DNA of 64,000 nt, from assembly GCF_003226345.1 (NCBI RefSeq), contig NZ_PDOF01000002.1, positions 496,001 to 560,000 of the forward strand, read 5' to 3'. A program made the position numbers and the translations under genes. This DNA is from Alteribacter lacisalsi. GTDB lineage: Bacteria > Bacillota > Bacilli > Bacillales > Salisediminibacteriaceae. Positions 26,031 to 36,200 of this stretch are shown in pieces. The stretch's first letter is position 1, and each line of letters begins with the position of its first letter. Under the pieces are notes generated by a model. The model had not been told where the DNA came from. It saw only the letters and a program-made list of their open reading frames with translations, and made no database searches.

Positions 26031-28364
26031 TTAAACCTGTTCCACCTCAAACGCCGTCTCATCCACATCATCCATCAGGTGAGAGCGCTTGCCCGGCGTC
26101 AATAGGTATAGTTCATGCATCGCCCGTGTACACGCCGTATAAAACAGGTTCCGCTCTGCTTCTTCCGCGTAATTTTCCGCCGACGCATCATAAAGAATGA
26201 CCGCATCAAATTCGATTCCTTTTGCCAGATAGGCGGGAATCACAACAAGCCCCTTACGGTACGAGTGAGTTTCCTTATCCACAAGCTGGACGTCGAAATA
26301 CTCGGCAAGATACGCACTCACAGCCTCGCTGTCCCGTATCGTTTTACAGATCACTGCGGTATTTTCGATGTCCCGGCCGCGAAGCTCTTTTACAAGAGAC
26401 ACGGCCCGCTTCTGCATGGCCTGCTGGCCATCCGCTTCAATCACGACCGGCAGACGTCCTTCACGGGTAAACGGAATAATCTTATCGCCGCCACTGATCA
26501 GCTGTGAGGTAAACCCGACAATCTGGGCGGTGGAACGGTAGCTGCGCATCAGCGTAATCCGTTCGGTCCGGGCTGTACCGGTTCCCGCCTTTTCCGCATC
26601 CTCATCGATCGGCGTCGGGTTGTCGATCGCATGAAGGTAGATCGACTGGTTCACATCCCCGAGAAGCGTCATCCTCGCCTGGGGAAACAGCTCTTTTAAA
26701 TAAGCGAACTGGAACGGGGAATAGTCCTGAGCCTCGTCAATAAACACATGACGAATGTGCGTCAGCGGGCGCCGGCCTTTCAGCTGATCCTGAAAATAAA
26801 GGTAGGGAGTAGCATCCTCCCAGTTCAGACGCTTTCTGTGAATCTCCTCAATTGAGGTCTCACAGACCGCCCGATATTCCGGATGCTTTCCTGCTGCATC
26901 TTCATAAAAATCCCTGTACGTCTTAACAGCATTTACAAAAGCGAGCTGCCGGATTTTCCGCTTCAGGGGCACAAGCTTTTTCTTTACAACCCGTTTACTG
27001 AGCCACTCCCGCTCACGGTCATAGTCATCAAACGTCGCGTCGGTAAATTTCTTCGAGCTCTCGAGCTTCTGGAATCCTTCGAGGTATTCCGATTTGTCCA
27101 TCAGCTGGATTTCTTCTTCGACCCAGAGCTTCTGCCACTCCTCCCGCTGAAACGCTTTGATTCGCTGCAGCAGCCAGTCAGATGTTAATTCCACCCGATT
27201 TGAAAGGGAAACAGATCGGTCCAATCCGTAAAAGTAATCCCGGATTTCATCTTTTGACACAAGTTCTTCCCCACGGAACTTCACCGGCAAAAAGTGAAGG
27301 CCACCGCTGCCGAGCTTCGTCATATACTCATCGATCCACTTTTTAAATACAAGGGAGGATTTCAGCTGTACCGCTTCTGTCCGCACAGTTTTCCCCTGAT
27401 CGGAAGGAGCACCGAGAAACCATTCCATCTGATCGAAAGGATCCTCCACACGAAACGTGCGGCTCAGTTCCTTCTGGACATATTCATTGAACGTCGTCTG
27501 CCACATGTTTTCCTCACCGAGCTCCGGAAGCACGGTGGCCACATAGCTGTTAAACAGAGGATTTGGCGAAAACAGCACCATGTTCTCAGAAGTCAGGGAC
27601 TCCCGGTGGGCATAGAGGAGGTAGGCGACCCGCTGCATGGCCGCAGACGTTTTCCCGCTTCCCGCGACTCCCTGAACAATCAGGTAGCGGCTTCGTTCGT
27701 TACGGATAATCTGGTTCTGCTCCCGCTGAATCGTGGACACAATTGATCTCATCTGCGGAGAAGATTCGCTCCCCAGCAGATTCTGAAGCAGTTTATCCCC
27801 GATCGTAATACCTGTATTAAACAGACCTTCAATTTTCCCGCCGCGGATAATAAACTGCCGCTTCAGGCGGATTTCCCCTTCAATATCACCCTCAGGCGTC
27901 TCATAGGACGCGGGGCCGGGGGAGTAGTTGTAGTACATACTTGAAATCGGCGCGCGCCAGTCGTAGATCAGAAACTCTTCGTCCTCCTGATCCATTAGGG
28001 AGGCGATGCCGATATAAACGGTTTCCGTCTCCGGTTCACCTTTTTCCTGAAAATCAATGCGGCCGAAGTAGGGGGAGTCATGCAGATCTCTCAGCGTTTT
28101 TAACCGCTCTGACTTCTGGCCGTGGCTTCGTTCGCGCTCAGACAGGAATTCGGCCTGCTGCTTGAGGCTTGCCTGGGTTTCGACGACATCATCCGGATCA
28201 TCCAGGTTTACCGTCACATCGTCCCAGAAATCTTTACGTACCTGAAGGATTTCCGATTTCACATCGCCGGACGCTTCCTGAAGCTCCTGCTGCTTCTGCT
28301 CGATCGTCTCAACGACCTTGTCCACCCGATGCTGTTCTTCCTGCCACTGTTTTTCTTCGCTCAC
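26031..28364 (-). CDS. helD: HelD, RNA polymerase-recycling helicase-like ATPase
   Basis: 777 residues. A charged N-terminal coiled-coil arm (1-110) precedes a UvrD/Rep-type superfamily 1 ATPase. Walker A is GVAGSGKTS (about 232-239), the Walker B region reads HVFIDEAQDYSPFQ, and SYRST and FYTACTRAMHELYLLT are late motifs. This arrangement is that of HelD (YvgS), which binds RNA polymerase and strips it from DNA rather than unwinding duplexes. The start is GTG 28364, with AAAGGAG 7 nt upstream. A plus-strand consensus promoter begins 21 nt upstream, so helD has a divergent partner transcript. Confidence 0.92.
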   Translation of the reverse strand: MSEEKQWQEEQHRVDKVVETIEQKQQELQEASGDVKSEILQVRKDFWDDVTVNLDDPDDVVETQASLKQQAEFLSERERSHGQKSERLKTLRDLHDSPYFGRIDFQEKGEPETETVYIGIASLMDQEDEEFLIYDWRAPISSMYYNYSPGPASYETPEGDIEGEIRLKRQFIIRGGKIEGLFNTGITIGDKLLQNLLGSESSPQMRSIVSTIQREQNQIIRNERSRYLIVQGVAGSGKTSAAMQRVAYLLYAHRESLTSENMVLFSPNPLFNSYVATVLPELGEENMWQTTFNEYVQKELSRTFRVEDPFDQMEWFLGAPSDQGKTVRTEAVQLKSSLVFKKWIDEYMTKLGSGGLHFLPVKFRGEELVSKDEIRDYFYGLDRSVSLSNRVELTSDWLLQRIKAFQREEWQKLWVEEEIQLMDKSEYLEGFQKLESSKKFTDATFDDYDREREWLSKRVVKKKLVPLKRKIRQLAFVNAVKTYRDFYEDAAGKHPEYRAVCETSIEEIHRKRLNWEDATPYLYFQDQLKGRRPLTHIRHVFIDEAQDYSPFQFAYLKELFPQARMTLLGDVNQSIYLHAIDNPTPIDEDAEKAGTGTARTERITLMRSYRSTAQIVGFTSQLISGGDKIIPFTREGRLPVVIEADGQQAMQKRAVSLVKELRGRDIENTAVICKTIRDSEAVSAYLAEYFDVQLVDKETHSYRKGLVVIPAYLAKGIEFDAVILYDASAENYAEEAERNLFYTACTRAMHELYLLTPGKRSHLMDDVDETAFEVEQV

Positions 28365-28384
28365 GGAACCACTCCTTTAACTGG

Positions 28385-28413
28385 TTGACAGCCTTATCCT
28401 TATGTAGTAAAAT
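28385..28413 (+). promoter_or_regulatory. consensus sigma-A promoter divergent from helD
   Basis: TTGACA (28385-28390), 17-base spacer, TAAAAT (28408-28413): eleven of twelve consensus bases. It fires away from helD into a region with no ribosome-bound gene. Confidence 0.8.
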
Positions 28414-28419
28414 TAAATA

Positions 28420-28506
28420 TGGATAATAAATACACACAAGTAAATCTTTACTACACAGATGTTTCCAGTGTAGCACACCGTTGTGGACGCCACAACGATT
28501 TTTTTA
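28420..28506 (+). ncRNA. putative small structured RNA upstream of helD
   Basis: A transcript from the consensus promoter would begin near 28420 and meet a hairpin CTACAC/GTGTAG (28451-28456 with 28468-28473). It would then meet an 8-bp stem CGTTGTGG-ACG-CCACAACG (28479-28497) followed by ATTTTTTT. That is an about 87-nt RNA with two hairpins and its own terminator. A leaderless ATG at 28419 opens a frame that reads through both terminators, so coding is unlikely. No known RNA family was recognised. Confidence 0.5.
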
Positions 28507-28536
28507 TGTTCCAACAAACACCGAAACGAAACACGC

Positions 28537-28577
28537 AGCCCGCCTCGTTCCAGACAATGGAACCGGCGGGCTTTTTT
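28537..28577 (+). terminator. second plus-strand terminator after the putative RNA
   Basis: AGCCCGCC (28537-28544) pairs with GGCGGGCT (28565-28572), with inner GTTCCA/TGGAAC, then TTTTTT. There is no plus-strand protein gene upstream, so it most likely stops read-through of the putative small RNA. The T-run is lacking on the minus side. Confidence 0.65.
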
Positions 28578-28612
28578 GATCCATTTTAATATCCAGTTAT
28601 GCTCCCCGGCAA

Positions 28613-28807
28613 TTAATCCCGTCCGCTGTTCTGTTTCTGCTGTTCAAGTTCTTTTTTTGCCAAGTCATGATTGGCCTCTTCCTGCATACTAAGCTCATCT
28701 GCCGCATCCCCTCTGTAATGGGCATCCGGGGCAGAAGACTGGGGCTGCTGAACTTGTTCTTCCGCTTCATTTCGCGCGAAGGGCTGTCTGTCGCGGTCCT
28801 TTGCCAT
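28613..28807 (-). CDS. small hydrophilic protein, unknown
   Basis: 64 residues, rich in Glu, Gln, Asp and Ala, no cysteine or membrane segment, probably disordered or helical (EEANHDLAKKELEQQKQN). The ATG at 28807 has a near-perfect GGAGGTGAT site, so it is probably translated. Not recognised; several Bacillaceae carry small charged proteins like this that are linked to sporulation or stress, but there is no direct support here. Confidence 0.6.
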   Translation of the reverse strand: MAKDRDRQPFARNEAEEQVQQPQSSAPDAHYRGDAADELSMQEEANHDLAKKELEQQKQNSGRD

Positions 28808-28974
28808 TGAATATCACCTCCAGCGTTAGTATCCGGTCTGTTTCGCCGTTTCATGCGGACGAACGACCCGTTAATAAAGGAATAATTGCTGGAGGGGGGC
28901 AGGTTTTTTTATTTACGGGGGCGCTAACCATATTATTTCCAAACTCCGCACCAGCATAAACCGATTCCCTTGCC

Positions 28975-29006
28975 AAAACAAAAAGCCTGCCCCTCAGGAC
29001 AGACTT
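28975..29006 (-). terminator. terminator after the TraB-like gene
   Basis: On the minus strand AAGTCTGTCC pairs (with two G-T wobbles) with GGGGCAGGCTT, followed by TTTTGTTTTG. Confidence 0.75.
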
Positions 29007-29013
29007 TCCAAAC

Positions 29014-30339
29014 TTACTCCTCCTCCTCCTCATCTTCAACCTCGAGGGGAGGCTGGTTTGCGCCCTGGGTCACCTCATAGCCCCGGGTCTCCAGCAGATC
29101 AACAATGCTGTTTTCCCCGAGCAGGTGAAGAGCGCCCACAACTACAAAGTACGTGTCCCCGTCATTGTACCCGTCTTCTCCATTCAGAAACGCTTCGATC
29201 TGCTCCGTCATCGCCGCATCACGCTCATCCGAGAGGGCGTCAAAATACATCAGGTAATCCTCCGGCTCATCTCCAGCCGGCGCACGAAGCTCTGCAATTC
29301 CTTCTGTATCCCCGATGCGCCACATGCTGATCAGCTCCAGCAGTTCATCACCGAGCGTGTCGTATTCCTGAAGCGTCTCGCTCAGCATCTGTCCCTGAGT
29401 TTCAAGAGCCAGCTGATCCTGAAGAGCCAGCTGATCCTCTACCGTTTCAAGGCCGATAATGTCCTTCCCGTCCTCCTCGGCACGGTCGAGAAAGTGCATA
29501 TCAATTCCAAGTTCAGGCGAATAGCCCGCCGTCATGGACACAAGCGTCACGAGCGCCTCCTGCACAAACCACGGCTTTAAACCTGACAGAATCTCACTGT
29601 CATTGATTCCGAGAGGCTGCAGCAGAAAGGCCAGCCGCTTGAAGTCCTCCTCGGAAATGTAATCTTTCAGGCTCTCATCATCTTCAAGCATCCCTGACTG
29701 CATGGCGAGCATCGCCATTTCATTTTCGTCCACACTCGTAAAATCAATTTCAAACGCCGTTACATCAGCGGAATCGTAGGCGGCTTCAATATCATCATGG
29801 AGCGGATACAGCTCCTCGGATCCGATATGGATCGACCCGAGCAGATACACCGTATTTTCCCCGTTCATCACTTCATAGAACACTCCGCGGGAGGGCTCCA
29901 TATCCAGGGTAAACCGTTCCTCATCAATAAAAATAAATACATCATTTTCTGTCAGCGTGCGAACAACACTGTATGTATCAGACCCCACCGACAGATCAAG
30001 AGGGTTGTTTTCAATATCGACACTTTCCAGCTGGTCCAGCTCAAGAAGAGGACTCAAATCCTCCAGCTCGTTCCCGAAAATCACAAGCTCCTCAAGATTC
30101 TCAAGCTTCTCGATCCCCTCAAGACTCTCAATTTCCCGCTCAAACGCATGCAGCGTCCGCACCATAGCCAGATTTTCCTCGTTCAAATCCCCGTTATTTT
30201 CCAGCCCAAGCGATTCACGCACAGCCTCTTCCAGATTCTTATCCTCAAAATACTGGACCTTGCTCTCCGTCGGCTCCGAACAGCCGGCAAGAACCACAGT
30301 CAACATTCCGGCAAGCAGAATGCCATACAAATACCTCAT
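29014..30339 (-). CDS. LRR-TraB/GumN fusion lipoprotein
   Basis: 441 residues. Signal peptide with lipobox LAGC (Cys20), so anchored outside the membrane. Residues 30-65 resemble the cap that precedes bacterial leucine-rich repeats (FEDKNLEEAVRESLG). Residues about 70-117 hold two or three short LRRs (LEGIEKLENLEELVIFGN). From about 153 comes a TraB/GumN domain, with GSIHIG (168-173) and a late GALHLLG. TraB-like proteins belong to a putative metallopeptidase-like family that includes PrgY, which blocks pheromone signals. The tail is strongly acidic. ATG 30339 follows GAGGGGGG; the longer upstream frame lacks a signal. The fusion of LRR with TraB is noteworthy. Confidence 0.85.
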   Translation of the reverse strand: MRYLYGILLAGMLTVVLAGCSEPTESKVQYFEDKNLEEAVRESLGLENNGDLNEENLAMVRTLHAFEREIESLEGIEKLENLEELVIFGNELEDLSPLLELDQLESVDIENNPLDLSVGSDTYSVVRTLTENDVFIFIDEERFTLDMEPSRGVFYEVMNGENTVYLLGSIHIGSEELYPLHDDIEAAYDSADVTAFEIDFTSVDENEMAMLAMQSGMLEDDESLKDYISEEDFKRLAFLLQPLGINDSEILSGLKPWFVQEALVTLVSMTAGYSPELGIDMHFLDRAEEDGKDIIGLETVEDQLALQDQLALETQGQMLSETLQEYDTLGDELLELISMWRIGDTEGIAELRAPAGDEPEDYLMYFDALSDERDAAMTEQIEAFLNGEDGYNDGDTYFVVVGALHLLGENSIVDLLETRGYEVTQGANQPPLEVEDEEEEE

Positions 30340-30717
30340 GGTAACCCCCCTCGTAAAACATAACCCATCTATGTAAAACTTTGTATTTTTTCCGAACAAA
30401 TCTCTTCTAATCCCCATCTTACTAAATAATGTAAGGGTTGAAAATAGGGCAAATCGAATGTTTTTCAATTCTTTCTTTCCGATCATTTTCAAAACCCATG
30501 CCGATTAAGCTACAATAGAGTGATAGGGTAAAAAAAGAAGACGGTCTTTCGCACATCGGCTGTCACCGCTTTTTCAGCACCCGCAGCCACCTCTGTATCG
30601 GCAGATGCCGGGCTGCATCCACCAGGGAACCAGGTATTTATCACCTATAATAGACCCTCCCTGAAGCTGCAGGGCACTAAAAAAGCCCAGTGAAACAACC
30701 GTAAAGGGGCACGACCA
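30340..30717. other. divergent leader region, TraB-like / YfmR
   Basis: 378 bases without a gene. The minus half carries the presumed promoter of the lipoprotein. The plus half has a sigma-A promoter at 30488-30516 and a leader of about 195 nt before yfmR. That leader contains small hairpins (for example CCCTG/CAGGG near 30658-30676), a TATAAT at about 30644 that could be a second start, and an AAAGGGG ribosome binding site. No upstream reading frame with a clear start site was found. Confidence 0.45.
30488..30516 (+). promoter_or_regulatory. promoter for yfmR
   Basis: TTCAAA (30488-30493), 17-base spacer, TACAAT (30511-30516). Implies a long leader of about 195 nt. Confidence 0.55.
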
Positions 30718-32628
30718 ATGACCATCTTATCAGTAGAAGGCTTAACCAAAACATATGGCGAAAAAGTCCTGTTTGACCAGATCGCATTCTCTGTATCAAA
30801 AGGAGAACGGATCGGTCTGATCGGTGTCAATGGCACCGGCAAATCCACGCTTTTAAAGGTGATTGCAGGGATCGAAGGCGCTGAAGCAGGTAAACTTGAT
30901 CACGCCAATGATTTTCATATTGAATATCTCCCGCAGGACCCGGAACTGGATCCGTATAAAACCGTTCTCGATCAGATTTACGATGGGGACGCGGCCATTA
31001 TGCGCACGATGCGCGACTTTGAAAGGGCGGCGGCAGCTCTTGAGGCCGAACCGGAAAATGAAGCGAAGCAGACCGCAATGATGAAGCAGCAGCAGCGAAT
31101 GGATGAGCTGGACGCGTGGGAAGCGAACACAACAGCAAAGACAGTCCTCACTAAGCTCGGCATTACGGACTTTACCAGAAAGACGGGCCAGCTGTCCGGA
31201 GGCCAGAAAAAGCGCGTGGCGATCGCCCGTGCCCTGATTCAGCCTGCCGACATTCTCATTCTTGATGAGCCGACGAACCACCTTGATAACGTGACGATCG
31301 AGTGGCTTGAAGGCTTTCTTGCCCAGTATAAAGGGGCCATTATGCTCGTCACCCACGACCGGTACTTTTTAAATCGTGTCACTAATTATATTTTCGAACT
31401 GGATCATGGCAGTCTGTACGCATACCAGGGCAACTACGAAACATACCTGCAGAAGCGGGCCGAACGGGAAGAGCAGGCTGAACAGCAGCAGGTGAAGCAT
31501 CAGAACATCCTGCGACGGGAACTCGCCTGGCTCAAGCGCGGTGCGAAAGCCCGTACCACGAAGCAGAAAGCGCGGATTCAGCGTGCCGAAGCGCTTCAGG
31601 AGCAGTCCTTTGAGCGGGAGAAAAAAGACCTGGACTTTTCCATCGGTTCCTTCCGGCTTGGAAAAAAAGTAATCGAGCTTGCCGGCGTGACGAAAACGCT
31701 GGGCGATCAGCCCCTGTTCAGAGATCTCGACTGCCTTGTGATCCGGGGAGACAGAATCGGGATTATCGGTCCGAATGGAACCGGGAAATCCACTCTGTTA
31801 AATGTGATTGCCGGACGACTTGAAGTGGACAGCGGCACAGTGGAGACCGGTGAAACTGTGAGAATCGGCTATTACACTCAGGATCATCAGGACATGGATG
31901 AAGATCTGCGGGTAATCGAATACATTAAGGAAGCTGCCGAAGTGGTCTATACCTCAGACGGAGACCTGATCACGGCTGAACAGATGCTTGAACGCTTCAT
32001 GTTCCCGCGCTCAGTGCAGTGGAACGTGATCCGCCGCCTTTCCGGAGGCGAGCGACGCCGGCTGTACCTTCTCCGCGTACTCATGGGCGAACCCAACGTC
32101 CTGTTTCTTGATGAGCCCACAAACGATCTGGACACACAGACCCTCGGCATTCTGGAGGACTATCTGGATCAGTTTCCCGGCGTCGTCATCACCGTTTCCC
32201 ACGACCGCTATTTCCTGGACCGGGTCGTCGGACGTCTTCTTGTATTTAAGGGCAATGGCCGCGTTGAACCATACTACGGCAACTACTCTGAATATATGGA
32301 TGAGAGTCGCGCAGCACCTGCCGAAACAGCGGTAAAGGCTGAAAAACCATCAGCCCCGGTCAAGGATGAAGGCCGGAAAAAAACGAAGAAACTGAGCTAC
32401 CGCGAACAGCAGGAATGGAACACCATAGAAGACACGATCGCAAGCCTCGAAGAGAGACTTGAGGAAATCGAAACCGAAATTGCCGCGTCAGGAAGCGATT
32501 CACAAAAGGTTCAGACCCTGTTTGCTGAACAGCAGGAAACAGAAGCCAGGCTTGAAGAAGCCATGGACCGCTGGACCGAACTGAGCGAGCGGGTCGAAGA
32601 AATCGAAGCAGAAAAGAACAGCGGGTAG
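30718..32628 (+). CDS. yfmR: ABC-F ATPase, Uup/YfmR type
   Basis: A 636-residue soluble ABC-F protein with two complete ATP-binding domains: GVNGTGKST, LSGGQKKR and LILDEPTNHLD, then GPNGTGKST, LSGGERRR and FLDEPTNDLD. The linker between them is highly charged. A C-terminal coiled coil follows a Pro/Lys linker, as in Uup and B. subtilis YfmR. Such proteins act on the ribosomal E-site; YfmR is known to back up EF-P. ATG 30718 after AAAGGGG. It is the second ABC-F gene within 8 kb, but of a different subfamily from YfmM. Confidence 0.88.
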   Translation: MTILSVEGLTKTYGEKVLFDQIAFSVSKGERIGLIGVNGTGKSTLLKVIAGIEGAEAGKLDHANDFHIEYLPQDPELDPYKTVLDQIYDGDAAIMRTMRDFERAAAALEAEPENEAKQTAMMKQQQRMDELDAWEANTTAKTVLTKLGITDFTRKTGQLSGGQKKRVAIARALIQPADILILDEPTNHLDNVTIEWLEGFLAQYKGAIMLVTHDRYFLNRVTNYIFELDHGSLYAYQGNYETYLQKRAEREEQAEQQQVKHQNILRRELAWLKRGAKARTTKQKARIQRAEALQEQSFEREKKDLDFSIGSFRLGKKVIELAGVTKTLGDQPLFRDLDCLVIRGDRIGIIGPNGTGKSTLLNVIAGRLEVDSGTVETGETVRIGYYTQDHQDMDEDLRVIEYIKEAAEVVYTSDGDLITAEQMLERFMFPRSVQWNVIRRLSGGERRRLYLLRVLMGEPNVLFLDEPTNDLDTQTLGILEDYLDQFPGVVITVSHDRYFLDRVVGRLLVFKGNGRVEPYYGNYSEYMDESRAAPAETAVKAEKPSAPVKDEGRKKTKKLSYREQQEWNTIEDTIASLEERLEEIETEIAASGSDSQKVQTLFAEQQETEARLEEAMDRWTELSERVEEIEAEKNSG

Positions 32629-32696
32629 CACTCCGGGCTCTGTTAATACGCAATGAGCCTTAATTATGTGCTGACTCCTGTAAGTTGAAGATAAAT

Positions 32697-32818
32697 GGAG
32701 CGGAAGGTGGTGACTCCTGCGGGAAAAGCAAGAGGCGAAGACCCCGCAGGGCGCTCTTCCCGAGGAGGCTGAGGCCAAGAGCTGCGGAAAGCATCTGCCT
32801 GGAGCGTAATGCTCCAGC
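32697..32818 (+). repeat. MITE-like intergenic repeat, copy 5
   Basis: About 120 bp with GTGACTCCTGCGGGAAAAGC, CCCCGCAGGGCG and TGCGGAAAGCATCTGCCTGG. Same core words as the other copies but more diverged at the ends. Confidence 0.75.
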
Positions 32819-32845
32819 AAGTTGCTTTTCAAGTAGATCAAAAGC

Positions 32846-32874
32846 ATAAAAAATGCCTCCATAAGCCCGGAGGC
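32846..32874 (-). terminator. terminator after the 38-residue gene
   Basis: On the minus strand GCCTCC, an 8-base loop, GGAGGC, then ATTTTTTATG. Confidence 0.75.
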
Positions 32875-32897
32875 TTACAGAGGCACTTAACTCAAGG

Positions 32898-33014
32898 TCA
32901 CCGTCGTTCGGTGCCGGTTACCCGGCCAACGAGACGCCCGACAAGGCGCGATGCCATTTTCATGAGAACGCTGAATAAAAAGATACGCAGAATCCGTCTG
33001 ACAAGAATACTCAT
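32898..33014 (-). CDS. 38-residue cationic amphipathic peptide
   Basis: A short frame with ATG at 33014, GAGGTGATT ribosome binding site 6-7 nt upstream and its own terminator. The product begins MSILVRRILRIFLFSV, then MKMASRLVGRLVGRVTG, and ends TERR. It has eight arginines, one lysine and one glutamate (about +8) on a helix that alternates hydrophobic and basic residues. No family recognised. It may be a membrane-associated small protein or a toxin-like peptide; there is no antitoxin visible. Its length explains why automated callers would miss it. Confidence 0.6.
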   Translation of the reverse strand: MSILVRRILRIFLFSVLMKMASRLVGRLVGRVTGTERR

Positions 33015-33205
33015 TTTAAATCACCTCGTGGTGTGTCATTTCTTTTAGTGTTCCCTTTTACCGTATCAGATGAAACTATAAGTTTTCCCACTTAGTATGG
33101 AGCACTGTGAGAAATTGATACACGAATGTTTTTACCCTCAGACGTCTAGAATGGAAACTAACAACGCGAATCGGGAGCAGGACCCGGCAGGGGGGATGGA
33201 TCGCT

Positions 33206-36200
33206 ATGACTCAAATATTAACAGAAACGGAAATACAGTCTCACTGCAGTTCATCTTCCGTTTTTATCAGAGGCAAGTCCTATTTCGTCAATGAAGCGGT
33301 GGAGGATCTGTATTACGAGCCTGCCGACAAAGCGTACGTGGCCGTTGTGAACGGCATGGATGACTACTATGTGACGCTGTACACAGATAAAGAAAGAAAG
33401 CCGGAGCTTGAGCGGGCCCACTGCACCTGTCTTGCCTTTCAGACATACGAAGGCATCTGCAAACATATTGCAGCAGTCGCTCTGGCTGTTTCTTATGAAA
33501 ACAGTAAAAAAACCTCTGTTGAGGCCCCGCAGCAGGAGATGGCGACAGTGTTTGAAGAAGAAAGCGCAGACGAACTGATTTCCTCATTTCAGCAGGTATA
33601 CGAACGGAAAAAAGAAAGCTACGGGGAGCGCGACTGGCTCGATACGGAGTTCATCCTCTCTATCACAGCCCCATTTCAGGCGAAAAACGGCTCGGTTGAC
33701 CTGGAAATGAAGATCGGTCCGTCCCGCCGCTACATCGTAAAGGATGTCACTGAGTTTCTTGAGGCAATGGAAAAGGGGCTGGCGCTTCGATTTTCCAAGC
33801 TGTTCACTTATCATCCTTCTGACTATCAGTTCAGGGAGGAGGACCTCCGTGTGTTCGAACAGCTCCGGAAGGTAAGCGAGGTGGAGAAGGAGATGTCCAC
33901 CTTTTATCTCCGTTCCTACCGGACGAAGGAAGACAAACGGCGGATGACGATTCCAAATCCGTTTCTTTACGACATTCTTAGTGCTTTGAAGCACTGTCAC
34001 GTGACGGTGGAAACGGACCGGCATTTTTACGAACCGGAAAAAGGGGTGGACGCGATCCGCTCACCGGAAAAGCTGCCGCTCCGCTTTAACGTCGCGTTTG
34101 CGGGGGAAAATGAATCCCGGTTCCGTCTTGAGTGGGAAAACCGGGAGGACACCATCGTTCTGGGAAACAACTATAACGCTCTTTTTCACAGCGGGACGTT
34201 CTATTTCCTCACTGAAGCGGAGAAGGATACGGTTCTCATGCTGGAAAAAGAGTTTTCTGCACGAAACCGCTCATCCTTAACCGTCTCCCGGGAAAAGATG
34301 ATGGATCTGTCCTCTGTGGTGCTCCCTCAGCTGAAAACGGTGGGAGAGGTGCATATCGAACCTGATGTGCGCCGTCTCATCCGGGCAGAGCCGCTCAGAG
34401 GCAAGCTCTACGTGGATCTGGTGGACGACACGGCAACGGCTAAACTTGAATTTCACTACGGCGATGTGGAAATTTTCCCGTTCGGCAGTGTTGCAGGCGG
34501 AGAGGATATCATCGTCCGGGACATGGACCGGGAAATGCAGCTGCTATCCCGCATTGAGAGCGTGCCGTTCAAATATAACGGCACTGAGCTGTACCTTGAC
34601 GACTGGGACGACGTGCTCGAATTTCTTCTCGTTGACGTTCCGGACCTTTCCGAACTGATGGAAGTATACATGACCTCCGCTGCAAAAAAGATCATTTATA
34701 CACCCACAGAAGACCCTCGTGTGCAGATTGAAGCAAACGAAAAGCTGAGCCTGCTGGATGTGACGTTCCAGTTCGAAGGAATCGACAGCAGGGAAATTGA
34801 GCAGATGCTCACGGCGCTTGCCGAAAATAAAAAGTATTATAAGCTCTCTTCCGGGGCGTTTATCAACCTGCAGGACGAGCGATTTGACAATATGAAAGCC
34901 GTTCTCGAGCAGATGCCGGCTCCGAAAGACGGTTACAGCCAGAACGAGCAGGTCCCTCTCATGAAGGCATTTCAGCTCGACGAGGCAGGAGACGAGGCGA
35001 TCCGGAGAGGCCGTAAGTTCCGCGAGCTCCTTGAGCGGATTTATCATCCCGAAGAGGTGGACACCCGCGTGCCGGAAAGCCTTGACGGCATCATGCGTGA
35101 ATATCAGAAAACCGGCTTCCGCTGGCTGAAAACCCTCGCAGCGTACGGCTTCGGCGGCGTTCTGGCAGACGACATGGGTCTTGGAAAAACGATCCAGACA
35201 ATCGCCTACCTGCAGTCGGAAAAAGAAGAAGGACGGGAGGGCCAGGCGCTGATCGTCTGTCCTTCGAGTCTCATATATAACTGGGAAAAGGAAATTCACC
35301 GGTTTGCACCTGAACTGAAGGCGGCAGTCATTTCTGGTCCAGGACCGGAACGAAAAGCCGCATTTGACGGTGCAGGTGATGCGGATGTGATTATCACGTC
35401 CTATCCTCTGCTGCGCCGGGATGCGGAAATGTATGCGGAGACCCGGTTTTCCGTTTTTATTCTGGACGAAGCCCAGTACGTGAAAAACGACTGGACCCAG
35501 ACTGCCAGGGCGGTCAAATCCATCCGTGCGGGACGGGCGTTTGCCCTAAGCGGCACGCCGATTGAAAACTCTCTAGACGAGCTGTATTCCATTTTTGAAG
35601 TCGTGCTTCCGGGACTGTTTGCCAGCAAACGGGCGTTCAAGGAAATGGAAGAGAAAAGTGTGGCGCGGCGCGTACGGCCGTTTGTGCTGCGAAGGGTAAA
35701 GGAAGATGTGCTCAAGGAGCTGCCCGACAAGCTGGAGAATGTTCAGTTTACAGAGCTTACGGAAGATCAGAAGGCGGTCTACCTCGCCCAGCTTCAGATC
35801 CTGAGAAACGAAGTGAAAAATGTCATCCAGGACGGTGCGTTTCAGCAGAACCGGATGAAAATCCTCGCAGGGCTCACACGCCTTCGCCAAATCTGCTGCC
35901 ATCCGTCCCTGTTTATGGACAGTTACGAAGGCCGCTCTGGGAAACTGGACCGGCTGATGGAATATCTGAAAGAAGCGGTCCCTTCAGGAAAGCGTGTCGT
36001 TATATTCTCCCAGTTCACTTCCATGCTTGCCATGATCCGTGAAGAACTGGAACGAAGCGGATGGGATTACTATTATCTGGACGGAAAAACTCCGTCAAGC
36101 GACCGGGTCGCCATGGCGGAAGCCTACAATGACGGAGGAAAACCTCTGTTTCTGGTAAGCCTGAAAGCAGGGGGGACTGGTCTGAATCTGACGGGCGGCG

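Noticed and set aside
28419-28600. Open frame beginning at a leaderless ATG in the putative small RNA
   Set aside because: It has no ribosome binding site and would have to read through both terminator hairpins.
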